From Lunularia cruciata (lineage: Eukaryota; Streptophyta; Marchantiopsida; Lunulariales; Lunulariaceae), in assembly GCA_948567375.1 (NCBI GenBank), contig OX419760.1, positions 46,376,001-46,440,000 of the forward strand: DNA of 64,000 nt, in the 5' to 3' direction. The first letter of the stretch is position 1, and each line of letters begins with the position of its first letter. Below, one piece after another: positions 38,346-50,449 of the stretch. The notes below the pieces were generated by a model. The model saw only the letters and a list, made by a program, of their open reading frames with translations, was not told where the DNA came from and did not search any database. The position numbers and the translations under genes were made by a program.

Positions 38346-38885
38346 TCACGCAGAGCCTCCAAGTCGTTATTTATGTTGGACGGATGGAAATTTCACGCAT
38401 GGTTCCTTCGTTTTGGCACGATCCACAAAATGTTAATATCCCTAACGCGATGAAAAAATTTGAAGTAAAAATGAGGTGAAGCTAGTAAAGATTATTTTGG
38501 TTCTGTATATGAACTGCAATTCAACGAAATCAAGCACCAAGTGCGCTCCCCATGAATACTATTGTAGGTGCATCTTTGACATTGCTTGGTAAGAGCTTGA
38601 GAGCTCTGCAGCTATTTAACGTGCGGTTTGGGTTCAATTACTTCAAAGTGAATTCCTAGGAGTAGTTGACACCGGCACTTCGAGTTATGAGTCTTAAAGC
38701 TCATCAACACAACGAATTCTTTGAGGAAATGACGACATAAAATTTGTATACATGTGTTCTTTACGTACGCGAGGTAGTAGATATACTTAAATCACTAGTC
38801 TCGCAGGACATCGCAAAATCATAGAACCTTTCTGCTTTGTATGGTTCGCAAATTGAATTTCAACCTCCATGGAGATCAGTGGAAT
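38346..38885. other. Intergenic DNA
   Basis: No gene seen. Composition is intermediate between the AT-rich repeats and the gene island. Confidence 0.5.
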
Positions 38886-39121
38886 GGCGACGCGTAGGAT
38901 AACAAGAAATATGGGGATACCTCGTCAAGACGTACAAGTATAAGGTTAAAACACAATAGGCAAAATGAGGCTAAGCTAGTATCGATATAGGCTCGAAGAT
39001 TCACATGAGCAACTCACGTCCTTTTTACGGTCGATATTATTGGGGCCTAGCCTCTTTTTACCTCTTTTGTTTTTCCCTTGTCCGACTTGATGGGTCTTTC
39101 CATGTGCTCTGTGTGGTAGCT
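38886..39121. repeat. Fold-back pair of retroelement 3' tails
   Basis: A minus-strand tail (GCGACGCGTAGG at 38887, TACCTCGTCAAGACGTACAA, GAGGCTAAGC) is followed by a plus-strand tail (GGGGCCTAGCCTC at 39034, CTTGATGGGTCTTTCCATG). Tails point outwards, so the unit has long inverted ends of about 90 bp. Confidence 0.65.
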
Positions 39122-41451
39122 ATTTTCACTTACGGGAGTGTAAATCCTCGACACAGAATTTGATAATTTGTCTCCTTAGACGTTATGATTCACACGTACG
39201 TATTGTAGTTTATGGTGATTGATCACTGAATGCGCATGGTGACAGTGGAGGTTTTCAATTGGACCGGTACCCAATTTTGGAGTGATTGATTTCACTAAAT
39301 GCCCACCGTGACATAGGGAGTTTGAATTCCAGGTTACCTAATCTCGTGGCAATACTCATGTATATTTTATGGATGATGTTGTAACACTTCAGGGAATGTG
39401 CGGGTAACTATTTTATAAATTTTCTGTAGATGTAATCACTTTAGAAATTTAGAAATTGACTGATTTAATTTCAGTAGAAGTTTTGTATTGAGTTGTTTAA
39501 TTTATTTTTAACTGTTTTTATAAATTATCGCGTCAATATTTCCTGTAAACAATCGCCGTGTAATGATGTTGTAATTGCTAGAATTCAGGGCTTGATATTG
39601 CTCGTTCCAGAGGTCCTTCTGTTGGCTCAATATTGGGAGTGTTTAGATCTCGACTTGAGGATTTATCCTGCTCACATAGGATTATATGACAAGATAAATT
39701 TCTGGGTGACGAATTCTCTCAAGGTTTCGTTCTTAAAATTATTTGAGTATATTATAATATATTACATATTGGATCCCAGACAAAAATCACGAGATATATT
39801 TAATGAATAATCTGACAAATTGGTATTGAGTCTATGTTTGTATTGGGAGAAAGAAATGTAAATAAAAATATTATTAAATTTTTCGTAAAGTACTTACGAA
39901 TATCCATAATCCCTAAAATTTTCCAGGTTATGACTTTTGTGACCCGATATAGATTTACAACTATGAGAATTTTATGTATAAATTTCCTTATGTATTTCTA
40001 TGGAATTGAAAAACCTATAGCCGAAACCCCCATCATATACCTAAAGATGTAGTCGTGTAGTCTATAAAACATACCATCCTAATGTTAAATTTCTAGGTTT
40101 AGAAGTAACCATTCACAAAATTTATAAAATATCCCGCTTGTTCATTTGTCAAAAGCATAAAACTTCCATACAAAAGCTAATGGGAGGTCCAAGCATGTTG
40201 GATGGGAATAATAATAAAAATACCAAATGTATTAGGGATGAATGTGTGTCGGGGTCAATTTAGTATATATTTTTATGGATATTTGCAAATATCTAAAAGA
40301 AAATAATTTAATAAATTCCATGAAATCATGATTATACTAGAGATTTAAAATTTGATTGATAAAGTTAAACCAACATTTATCGTTAGATCCTTATAAATTT
40401 ATATTGTGTACCTCTTGAAAATATCCATAAAACTTTAATAGACTATCGATAACACTTTTATGGCTTTCTGTTTTGGGTATTCATAGACCCTCATTGAACT
40501 CGTCAATCTATCTATATAACATGAGTGTGAGTTCTTGTAGACTTATAAACTTAGAGATCCACCTCCATGTATTTATTAATAGATATTTCAGAAAGAAGTC
40601 GGACACGAAATTGAATGAAATTATATATCAATTTTGGTACGCTTTCAGAAAGCTAAATCAAAATAATTAATCAAGAAACATATGAATCTATAAAATTCGG
40701 CTAATTTCTTGCCGCACATCTTGTAATTTTGTTCAAGAACACCCATAATCATGTTATAGTTTTCTTCCGAAATTCAGAAACAGTCAAATTGTAATCGGTA
40801 GGGTTCTCGTTTTTAGTCCACTAAGCTTTCGCTCCCCGTTTCACCGTAGGCTAGTAGTTGACACATGTGTGACGGGTCTTATTTCAATATAGGAAATGCT
40901 TATGACAAATAATGGCATCGTTACCATAAAAATGTTATAGATACATTAGGGGGTTTCACTTTGGGAGAGGGGCACCTCCCGCAAGCATTTCCACGGGGTC
41001 TCATAAATGAATATTAGTCTATCATAATTTGGGTCAATTTATTGAGGCTTATGGTTCTAGGAGATCTCGTGTAAATTGTCAATACTTACAGGTTTTAAGA
41101 ATCACGACTCATTAACCTTTAGAAGGTTACGAGAAGTATTCCTATAAAAACAAAAATTCTCCTCTTATGTCCAATGACAATGACAACCTACGTGGACATC
41201 CCATAGGCTTGCTGTAAACTTTATTTACGACTGCAAAAATGGGCTAATTGAAACACCATATAATGATATAAGGTTGGAGTAGAAGTGAATGGATTCCATT
41301 GGTTTCTACTTGAAGTCCCATCTCATCTCTCAAGAACTCGTGAATTACTAAGACTAGTTGATTTTATGGTACAAGACTAAGATGTCATGTTCTTGTAATA
41401 AAATGTAAGTAGACAAACTTCATGATATTTCCTTAACATCTCTTGTTAAAG
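39122..41451. other. AT-rich intergenic DNA
   Basis: Contains an imperfect duplication near 39220-39320 (GTGATTGAT.ACT.AATGC). Open frames here (for example 39493-39810) are low-complexity and show no family signal. Confidence 0.5.
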
Positions 41452-43970
41452 AAGGACTACCACTAGAGGTCTTAGATAATTAGCCGGAACAGCCCTTATG
41501 TCTTGATAGGTGACTTTTTGCACAAGCGTTGTGCATTGCCCCTCGCCTTTCCTCAAGAGGCTTGTTAGGGATGGTTTATGAGTATCTTAGTGATTGCTTT
41601 CAAGTAGATGATCCTTCTAGTGGTTTTACCGAGTTGTTTCAAGTGGTTGCAGCGATAGCAAGAGGAGATATTCCTATGTCTATAAGTCGGGTGTTAGGTG
41701 CTAGTAGACTTCTTGTGATGGAGAAGGACACAGGGAGCATTAGACCAATTGCTATTAGAGAGATCTTTTTGCATTCGGTCAGTCATACCATTGTCTTTTA
41801 GCACCGTTCTCACTTTCGACAGCACCTCAATCCACATCAATTTGGAGTAGCTACACTTGGAGGATGTGAGGCTATATCTCTAGGCATTCGAGCACTCCTA
41901 GACATCCATTCAAAGTGGGTCGTCCTATAGGTGGATGTTAAGAATACTTTAGAAGTGTCTCACGTGCATCCATCTTTAGAGAGCTTAAGGAGGCTGGTGG
42001 ATCCTTGGCAAATCCTTGGCAAGTCTTATTCCTTTTGTGCGGTCTTTTTATGGCTCTCTTGCTTCCCTTTACTACCAGCATAGTTGTTCACAAGAGGGAG
42101 TCACCATCTTGGAGTCAGCTATTTGTACATGTCAAGGAGATCCTTTAGGGGGACCCTTATTTGCCACGGCTCACTTTAGAGCTCTCCTATCTACTACTTT
42201 GGCCATGCTAGATTGTGTATTTCCTTCCTTGGCAGATGATACACACATCATGGGCCCCAGAGATCAGATTAGGCAGGCCTTTGATCACTTGACTACCAAG
42301 CTACATCTAGTTGGCTTGAGAGTCAAGGTGTCAAAGTGCAAGGCATGGTCCCCTTTAGGTATTCTTCCACATCTTGAGCTTCCAAAGCGTTGTATAACAT
42401 CTATAGATGGACTACGTGTTTTTGGAGTGCTTGTAGGATTTGAGGATTTTGTCACATGCTTCTTAGACGTTGCCCTTGCAGAGGATATTCTCCATGTGAA
42501 TGACCTTCCATTACTAGGAGATCTGCAAGCGGCATTTTGTATACTCTCCTCAAGTATCACTCGTCGACCGACGTACGCATAGTTCCTCCCACCTCATCCT
42601 TCCTATCACGTATGAGAGCCTTTGATAGGAGGATTATAAGAGTCTTTGGTGATATTATTGGACCCATGACTTTTGAGTGTGTGATAGTGGATTTGGCTTG
42701 TAGACAGACGGCTTTGCCAATCTCATGTGGAGGGGTTGGCTTGCTATCTATGGAGGAGACGGCACCTATAGCATTTTTGGGTAACTAGGCTCTCTTGACA
42801 CCCCTACTTTCCTCTCATTTTGTGGTTGTTGATAGGCCAATTTTGGACACTTATGTGGTAGAGGTGGAGGAGGGATCCTATTCTTTCCAGATGTTACTAC
42901 AACAAACAAGAGATAGTCTTTCTGCATGGGTACGAGAGGACTTTCCATCTTTTGCTTCACTATCGTCAGATGGACTAGAGGTTTATAGTCTTCCTTGATG
43001 GAGCAACACTATGAGCATACGCTACATTCTCTCTTAGTTGACTCATCCATTCCTCAGGCTACTAGAGTACGTCTTTGCTCTTGCTCCGACAAGGGTGTAG
43101 GCTCTTGGATCCTAGCTCGACCATGCATTAGGTCGTGACTCGCACCAGCTACTTTCTCTATAGTGATGAGGTTTTGCCTAGGTTTGGTCCACCCATCTGC
43201 ATCTTCATTACTCACTTGTGCGTTTGGTTCTACACTAGATGCAATAGCGGTCCATATGACATGGTGTCCGTGTGGAGGATAGAGGATAGCTATCCATGAT
43301 GCTATTAGGGACAAAGTGTTTGTTGTGACACGAGAGAGTGGATACTTGGCTTGGAGAGTGTGTTCATATGCTATGCAGATGACACATGTCAAAGCAGATT
43401 TATACTTGGTCCAAGATGATCAGGTGACCATAGCAGATGTTGTGGTTACGGACCCTACGCATGATATAGTTTTGGAGGGAGTGATTACCCATCTCCTTGG
43501 ATGGGCGGCAAGTGCAGCAGCAGGTCGCAAGGTCTCCAAGTATAGGGGGATGCAATGAGGTCACCTCTTTGTCCTTCTAGCCTTGGAGTTATATGGAGCG
43601 ATGGACACGCCGTTCAACACATTTTTCAAGGAGTGCACAAAAGCTTATCATGTTAAGCGCCAGGGGTACCACTCTCACTCTCATACTTTGTAGCATATTT
43701 TAGGCAGCGTGTGTCCATTGCTCTACAAAGGGCAGTGGCTATTGCAATCCATAGGAGAGCAATCACACTAGGTGATGCTTCTTAGGATGCTCCAGTTGTT
43801 TGTAGACCATACAACTTGCATAGCTTGGATATCTTAGGTGCAGTAGGGCAGATTTCTCAGACAGACTCTATTGGGGCCTAGCTCCATTTTACCTTTTTTG
43901 TCTCTCCCTTGTACGGCTTGATGGGGTCTTCCCATCCTTCTTGTTCTCTACGCTGTCACCTTTTCCTCTT
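41452..43970 (+). mobile_element. Non-LTR retroelement copy D: reverse transcriptase plus RLE-like C-terminus (best preserved)
   Basis: The plus strand reads, in order: fingers with RPIAIREIFLHSVSHTI (41745-41800); HQFGVATLGGCEAIS (41835); an Asp-bearing palm strand (VDVKNTLE); QEGVTILESA and CQGDPLGGPLF (42090-42160); the catalytic box LADDTHIMG (42230); AFDHLTTKLHLVGLRVKVSK (42275); thumb; then a Cys/His motif region near 43200-43270; DLYLVQDDQVTIADVVVTDP (43400-43460); and VSKYRGMQ plus LALELYGAMD. The last two blocks fit a PD-(D/E)XK restriction-like endonuclease as in R2-type elements (inference). Frames are broken by several stops and frameshifts. It is truncated at the 5' end relative to copy A. 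The tail with two hairpins ends near 43970. Confidence 0.85.
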
Positions 43971-45858
43971 GTTAAAGAGTATAGAATGATAACGGGAGAA
44001 AAATTCACGAAAATTCAAGTAATACCTCTATACAAACTCGATAACGGTTTTAAGATACAAATCCAAAAACCTTTTAAAAGGGTAACATTTCAAGTGCAAA
44101 TCGGGGATTTCCACTGGAAACCATAGTAGGGGTTTTCTTTAAGTTATCATAGAATTGTGTTTTGATTCCCTATAAATCTTTGTGGGTGAACTTTCAGAAA
44201 TTTAGTCGGGGAGCTAAGAACCGATCCATAAAATTATTTACGGTTTAGTTCATTGCAGTAAATTTTCCTCATCTTTTGTTCTGTACTTTGTTCAATTTTC
44301 TTGAATTTTCCGTAAACAAATTTGTGGACTCAATAATTTGACAAAAACATCTTTATGGTGGTCCCTCTAGTTTATGTTAACGATTCACGAAAATTCCTGG
44401 TTGGAACCCTTATTATATATCTATTGAATACATTTGCTAAAGTATATGGGTAAGTGCAACTCAACCTTGAGCTTTCACGTCTCTACGAAGAGGACAGCGA
44501 GACGAGATGTCAAGCCTGGTCACAAAACCTACAGGATATTTATAAAATACTGTTGAACTTTATTTTCTCGGCTATTACGGTTTTGGCTGTTGTCCTGGTA
44601 GAAGCTATATCCAAAAGAAGACATTAGAGTAATGACAAGTTTAATCTTAGCATGCGGGTACTAATTAAGTATTAGGACAAAAAGACCAAGTGAATGGCTG
44701 GGAAATTACCTAGGATATCACCATGCTAACTATCTCGAGAAATTATAAAAGATAAGGTGTTTTATACGATTCAGTCACTGCTTCCAAATGTTTAATGATA
44801 ACATTTACAGTGTTGTCATGTATCAGTATATTATCATAATATAAAATGAAACCACTCATGTGAAATCTTTGACTTGAATAGATGGCCCTCTGAAAAAATC
44901 ATAACATTTTAAACGATGCTACTACCGTTGACTTACTATAATCTTATCATATCCGCAATCAAGTTTGAACATGACAAAGAACGTCACCAGATCTTAGAAA
45001 ATTTGTTATTGACTTGATATCTTCCACAAGATACTTTATGTGCATAAACTGACGATACTTCTGTTTCTATGCATGTAAATTACCTCTTAATCAAAGAAAT
45101 ATTCAAGAAATATTCCCCTTTTAAATGAAATGATTTGAAATATACATAATTTACAATAAGATACCCTGATTTTAAATTATTGGCTTTTAATACCGTTTCA
45201 AATTATCTTGTCAACTTATCGTATAACAATTTAATCCTAAGTGGAAAGTAATAAACAAATGAAGATCAAAAGAATATCACCTTATGGTGGCTCTTATTCA
45301 AAATTAAAACTTAAGATTTCGAGTGAAATACATCATGCTAAATTTCAAAAACTTCTTAATATAACCTTGTATGTACCTTATACACCAAAGTAGAACAAGT
45401 ATTTACAAGATCATTTTGTTAGTATATTCAAAATTAATTTAACACTGTAGAAAAATTATTATTACTGTAAGGAGTAATAATGATTAATAAGTTTAAGATT
45501 CAACAAAATTTAGTGAGAAGTTGACACAAACTTCAAATTGAATAAATTTTCTTGACTATATTGGATTCAAGTATATCATCTTTTGACATAGAAGATTAGC
45601 ATCTATTTAAGTTTATGCATTATGGCTATTTTCCATCTTGGCTTTGAGCCCCTGGGGCCGAAGATATGGCTTAACGATTTCCGCACACGAGCGGGAACTC
45701 TTATGTTCAAGCTAGAGTAAAAGTATCCTTGGCTACTCCGTACTACGGCTTCGCGTAAGTGACTTATTTTTTAAAAAGATATTACATATTTATCAAACAA
45801 AATAGACAATTAGAAAAATGGTAAGTGGAGGATTTAAACTTTATAATCAAAGTAAAAG
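43971..45858. other. AT-rich intergenic DNA
   Basis: No gene, RNA or clear element seen. Confidence 0.5.
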
Positions 45859-46233
45859 GCTACCGCATAGGATAACAAGCAGGATGGAAAACCCATCAAG
45901 TTGTACATAGAAAAGCTATAGGAGATAAAGCTTCAAACCTTTATAATATGTCTCACTCTCATACTTTGTAGTATATTTTAGACAGCGTTTGTCCATTGTT
46001 CTACAGAGTGCAGTGGCTGGTGCAATCCATAGGAGAGCAATCACATTAGGTGATGCTTCTTCGGATGCTCCAGTTGTCTGTAGACAGTACGACTTGCATA
46101 GCTCGGATATCTTAGGTGTGGTAGGGCAGATTTCTCATATAGACTCTATTGGGGCTTAGCCCCATGTTACCTTTCTTTTCTCTCCCTTATACGGCTTGAT
46201 GGGGTCTTTCCATCCTTTGTTTTTTGGTCGCCC
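45859..46233. repeat. Fold-back element built from retroelement 3' ends
   Basis: Left end 45859-45940 is a minus-strand tail (GGCTACCGCATAGG, GGATGGAAAACCCATCAAG). From 45950 a plus-strand copy of the last roughly 280 bp of the element runs to 46233 (CTTGATGGGGTCTTTCCATC, GGTCGCC). The ends are inverted repeats of about 45-80 bp with tails outward, as at 38886. Confidence 0.7.
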
Positions 46234-47236
46234 TACTTTATAATATGTCTTGCTTATATCAAAATCATAAGAGAATCCAAAAGATTCTAACCTCATAAAA
46301 ATTGAAAATTCTGTTATCTCAATATGATCTCTAACGAAGTCCAATGACGAATACTGAGAAGGGCTAGCTATTTTTTGTGAGTTAGTAATTAGAATGAATG
46401 TAAATTCATGCAAAATTTAAGATATTATGATTTAGAAACATTATAGCTACTACAAGATGAATAAAAACAACAGGATTATAAAATATTTTTTATTTTCCCT
46501 TCCGAATAGATTTTACAGCAAGTTTACTTTTTTCTAAAAGAGGATAAATTATTTCACAGCCTCAAATTCATAAAATTCTTGCTATCAGACTACTTTCATA
46601 GTCATATCATTATCTATGTGAAGAATCCATGTTTCTAACTGTAATAAAGAGATCAAGTGCCATAGTATCTTATATGTCTTTGGTTTCGGTGCTACATTAA
46701 ACTTGAGAACTTAGGCACAGATAATCATAGCTCTGGTTTAGAATGGTTGCTACATTTTTGCTCTCTTCTTGATACAACTTTCTTAATTTAATTTTCTTAC
46801 AACTAGCGTACGTGCTTATCTTCACATTGTTTGTACATAAACAAGGTATCTAAATTATTTTTTCCAGGAAATATAAATAGAAATTATTCTTGCTTCAGAA
46901 GTGTATTTAATTATCCTATACTTATCTTATATGTTTCATATACTGTACTGTACCTTACTCCATACAGATCGTACGTGTATATTGTTTCTCTAGACATAGT
47001 GGGGTGGGAGTAGAAAGTAGAGTGTGGCAATTGAGACTCCCACCAACGGTGGCTACTCAACTCGACCATACTGATACGTCGGTCCAGGGTTGGTCGCCGG
47101 AGCGCACTCTCTTTCGCGGTGCGCAGTTTATTGAACCCGTCCCAAATCCTGTTGGCGATGGGTTTTACAAAGTACCGGCCTAGCGATTTAAAGAAAGTAT
47201 ATTAAACAATAATGAATTGATGTTTCCATTATCACG
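46234..47236. other. Intergenic DNA with a GC-richer patch
   Basis: Mostly AT-rich. 47030-47180 is distinctly GC-richer (ACTCCCACCAACGGTGGC, GGTCGCCGGAGCGCACTC), which could be LTR or promoter sequence. It does not match rRNA or tRNA structure that I can see. Confidence 0.4.
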
Positions 47237-47277
47237 TGATGGGGTCTTCCCATCCTTCGTGTTTTCTACGCGGTCGA
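47237..47277 (+). mobile_element. Minimal copy of the retroelement 3' tail
   Basis: TGATGGGGTCTTCCCATCC, then CTACGCGGTCG. Only the last hairpin and terminal segment are present. Confidence 0.7.
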
Positions 47278-47530
47278 CTTTCTTTCATTATCACCACTTA
47301 GATACTATCGGGGCATTCATTATCACTCGTATCGTTAGTATTGGCGTTTAGCGTCATTTTACCTCGTATGTCTTGTCCTTGTCTCGTTTTCGTTGACCTG
47401 ATCCTTCTTGTTTCTATACACAGACACTTTTCCCATTTACAGTGATCATAGGCATTGGGTTTTCAATTATGGGCAGTGGGCAGTAGGAACTCCCGAAACC
47501 TCTCCTTCCTCATCTATCGTCCATATCTTT

Positions 47531-47761
47531 GGAAATTCTATTTCATACCGTTCAAGAGTAAGTTATTTTGTAGATTATTTGGTTTATTTTTCCATGTAAA
47601 GCTTGGACCCATGTTTCTTATCGGCTTGTGAGTGCTTTTGGCTTGGGAAATTTATATCATAACGTTCAAGAGTAAGTTACTTTTTAGATTATTTGGTTTA
47701 TTTTTCCGTGTAAGCCTTGATCCATGTTTCTCATCAGTTTTTGTGTCCTTTTGCCTTGGGG
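47531..47761. repeat. 115-bp tandem duplication
   Basis: 47531-47645 and 47646-47761 share GTTCAAGAGTAAGTTA, GATTATTTGGTTTATTTTTCC and a TTTTG[GC]CTTGGG end, with moderate divergence. Confidence 0.8.
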
Positions 47762-48199
47762 TCTCGGGCTCAGTTTCTCCATTTGCACTTCTCGATGCTT
47801 ATGTATTCTTTCTTTTTCCCCCGGGTATACCATTCGGCCCTCTGGCCATTTTTTTCTTTTAACTTAGATAAATTCTCGTGAAGGGAAGTAAAAATATTCA
47901 TTTCTTTTGAGAAAAAGAATGTGTGACGTTTACTCCCTTTGTAGGGTGTATTAGACTTTGCGAATAGAAATGAAGAAGATTCCTTTGCTCCTTGATTTTG
48001 AAAATGGTTCGAAGTCCCGAAAACAGGTCTCCTCTTACCGTCCAACATGTGCTGATGTGGTATGTTTTACTTTGAACAACTTATAGCCGCAAATTGTGTG
48101 GATAAATCAAACGTTCAAGCTTCTTTATTCTATTGAAAAGTATATGCGGTAGAAGTAAAGTGACCTATTTGAGTATACTCAGCCTACATGTGATAGTTT
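47762..48199. other. Intergenic DNA
   Basis: No supported gene. A frame on the minus strand (48048-47770) is Lys/Ser-rich and shows no family signal. Confidence 0.45.
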
Positions 48200-48533
48200 C
48201 TAGGGGAATTTTCTAGAATGCCCTACTTAAAAAAAGTATTCTCCAAAATGCCCCTTTTTCCTTTAAATTTTTCGTCATTCATCACTCATGTTGCTCATCG
48301 TATCGATTTGGCTGAGATAATGTTGTGGCACTTCCCTCCAAAATGCCCCTTTTTCCTTTAAATTTTCGCAATTCATCACTCATGTTGCTCATCGTATCGA
48401 TTTGGCTGAGATAAGTTGTGGCACTGCGTTGAAGCAGGCATGCGAGGAGGAGATACTCGTAATAACTTCTGCTAAGTGGGGCATTTTGGAGAATATTCTT
48501 TTTTAAGTAGGGCATTTTGGAAAGTTCCCCTAG
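48200..48533. mobile_element. MITE-like element with about 55-bp terminal inverted repeats
   Basis: The left end 48200-48254 and right end 48478-48533 are inverted copies (CTAGGGGAA.TTTC, ATGCCCTACTTAAAAAA, ATTCTCCAAAATGCCCC), with about 50 of 55 positions matching. Inside, a 95-bp unit is duplicated (48242-48336 and 48337-48427, sharing CATCACTCATGTTGCTCATC). There is no coding capacity. The immediate flanks share only GTTT/TTT, so the target duplication is short or lost and the superfamily cannot be fixed. Confidence 0.85.
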
Positions 48534-50146
48534 TTTGTAACTATAAAATTGAGTAAATGATTTAAGTGCAACTTTAGGGTAGGTGTTGGACTACTTCTCT
48601 TATCAGCCTTTACAGTGCATGTTTGACCTAGTATAAGAAGGGGTCGTGATTATCCCTGGTATAACATATAATTTTACATTCAAGGGTTATCGTTTTAAAC
48701 AAAAACATTGTCAATGCTCTCTGTAAAAAGTCATGGTTGGAAATATAAAAGCTACCATCAGAGGCCCGTCCACTTTCAGTGCTGAAGACACGAGGAGTTA
48801 AGGACAATTTAATGGTTATCCAATTTGATACTATTAAAAATCTTCTCAAAATGCAATGGCTACAATTTTCCAACTTTTAACAAATTTGTTATCAGTCCGG
48901 GCACTCCAAAGAAGCAGACAAGGTGGAACAATCGCGTTTTTCCGAAACAAGCCACACCTCTCCTTCGACTGCAGATCACAAACTCTACAGAAATTATAAA
49001 TTAAGGGAACACCGTTTAGTTCTCTCTATAAGTTCTCGTAGTGAAGCGATCGAATAAAAGGAAAAATATCCACCTCTACCTGGCAAGTTCTTCGATGATT
49101 TGAGGAGGTTCATGCGTTTGTGATTTCTCCTCCACTTACACCCGCAGTGACCTCTAGTCCTGCAAACTTCCTCAACAATATTAAGGTAAACAATATTAAC
49201 CCCTGTGGATCAGGTTGAATGATGCGATAATCATGCGAGAGATTCACCTACTCTTTAATGACATCCCCTATGAACCTTTGGGGTTAGTGTACAGCTTGAC
49301 ACTCACAAAATGTATTCTCTGGTCTCCTACCAGATCATCCTCTAGATAATTGAAATCGTAGCTGGAATCATCGCTGACTGACCACATCGTTAGAGGAGGT
49401 TGTTTCTATTGGGGCCGATCCGAAGAAGGTCACCTGTCTCACACATGGTGAGGAAGAGTGCTTTTCGCCACTGTGTTTGGGGTTTCGTGCGGATGAGAGA
49501 AGGTCAGTTCACTCCAAATTCGTTCGCCAACCCAGATCCTCCTTCCTCCTCCTTCAATGCGTGTTTGAGATAATCGGTTCCATTCCCGGTTAAACATGGG
49601 ATTATCGGTTTCTAATGGACTTTACGAGCATTATCGGAAAATCGGTTCCATTCCCGGTTAAACATGGAATTATCGGTTTCGGCTTTAAACGTTAGCATGG
49701 CCGCGTGAGGGATACTATATTCTGGTAGACCCGCCTGTTTTATTTCCGACGGAGTTATGACGCCCGGTACTCCCCAGAATCTGCTGGCAAGAAGTACAGA
49801 TTTTGCAGGGACGTTTCGAGATTGTCCCACATATACAGAGTTGTATCAAATATTCTAACCTCTCGGCATTACATTAAAAAACACTTTCAGGGCTCAGATT
49901 AATTTAAAGAGAACTCTAAAGAGCGTCAGGGTCGACTATGGCTACATCGCTATCTTTGGATATAATATATTATAAGAAAAAAATTTAAAATTACTCTCCT
50001 TGGGGGATCATATAATTTTGCAGCTTAGGATAGAAAATTTGCGTATGCTCTCCATTGGTGATTGCCCTCGTTATCTCTTCTTTAGCGATGCACATGGGAG
50101 ACTTGAGAATCGACGTAAATGACTTTAAGCTTTATGACAAGAAAAA
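48534..50146. other. Intergenic DNA with a duplicated block
   Basis: Contains the direct repeat at 49571-49682. A minus-strand frame 49830-49612 is open but overlaps the repeat and has no family signal. The rest shows nothing that I can support. Confidence 0.4.
49571..49682. repeat. Direct repeat of about 42 bp, two copies
   Basis: AATCGGTTCCATTCCCGGTT, then AAACATGG[GA]ATTATCGGTTTC, occurs at about 49572-49613 and 49640-49681. The copies differ at about one position and are separated by about 27 bp. Confidence 0.85.
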
Positions 50147-50230
50147 GCGACCGCGTAGAAACAGGAAGGATGGGAAGACCCATCAAGCCATACAAAGGGT
50201 GCGAGAAAAGAGGTAAAATGGGGCTAAGCT
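50147..50230 (-). mobile_element. Short copy of the retroelement 3' tail
   Basis: GCGACCGCGTAG, GGATGGGAAGACCCATCAAG, then AAAATGGGGCTAAGC: the reverse complement of the last roughly 85 bp of copy D. Confidence 0.85.
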
Positions 50231-50449
50231 AAATGATTGCACACATACATTTGATTAGGTGTACAATAATAGATTCACGTGGAAAAGATTTTTAACGTGA
50301 ATGACATGTAGCAAAATATAAAGCAGTCAAGATATAAGTTGCAAAAATTTCAGAATTCCACTTTATATACCCAAGAACAGATGACAAAACTTTGTTTTAT
50401 TCATGTTTAACAACTCTCCCGCAAATTGCACTACACGGGACGATATCAC

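Noticed and set aside
47030-47180. GC-rich patch as rRNA or tRNA gene
   Set aside because: No match to 5S, 18S or tRNA consensus that I can recognise; no cloverleaf.
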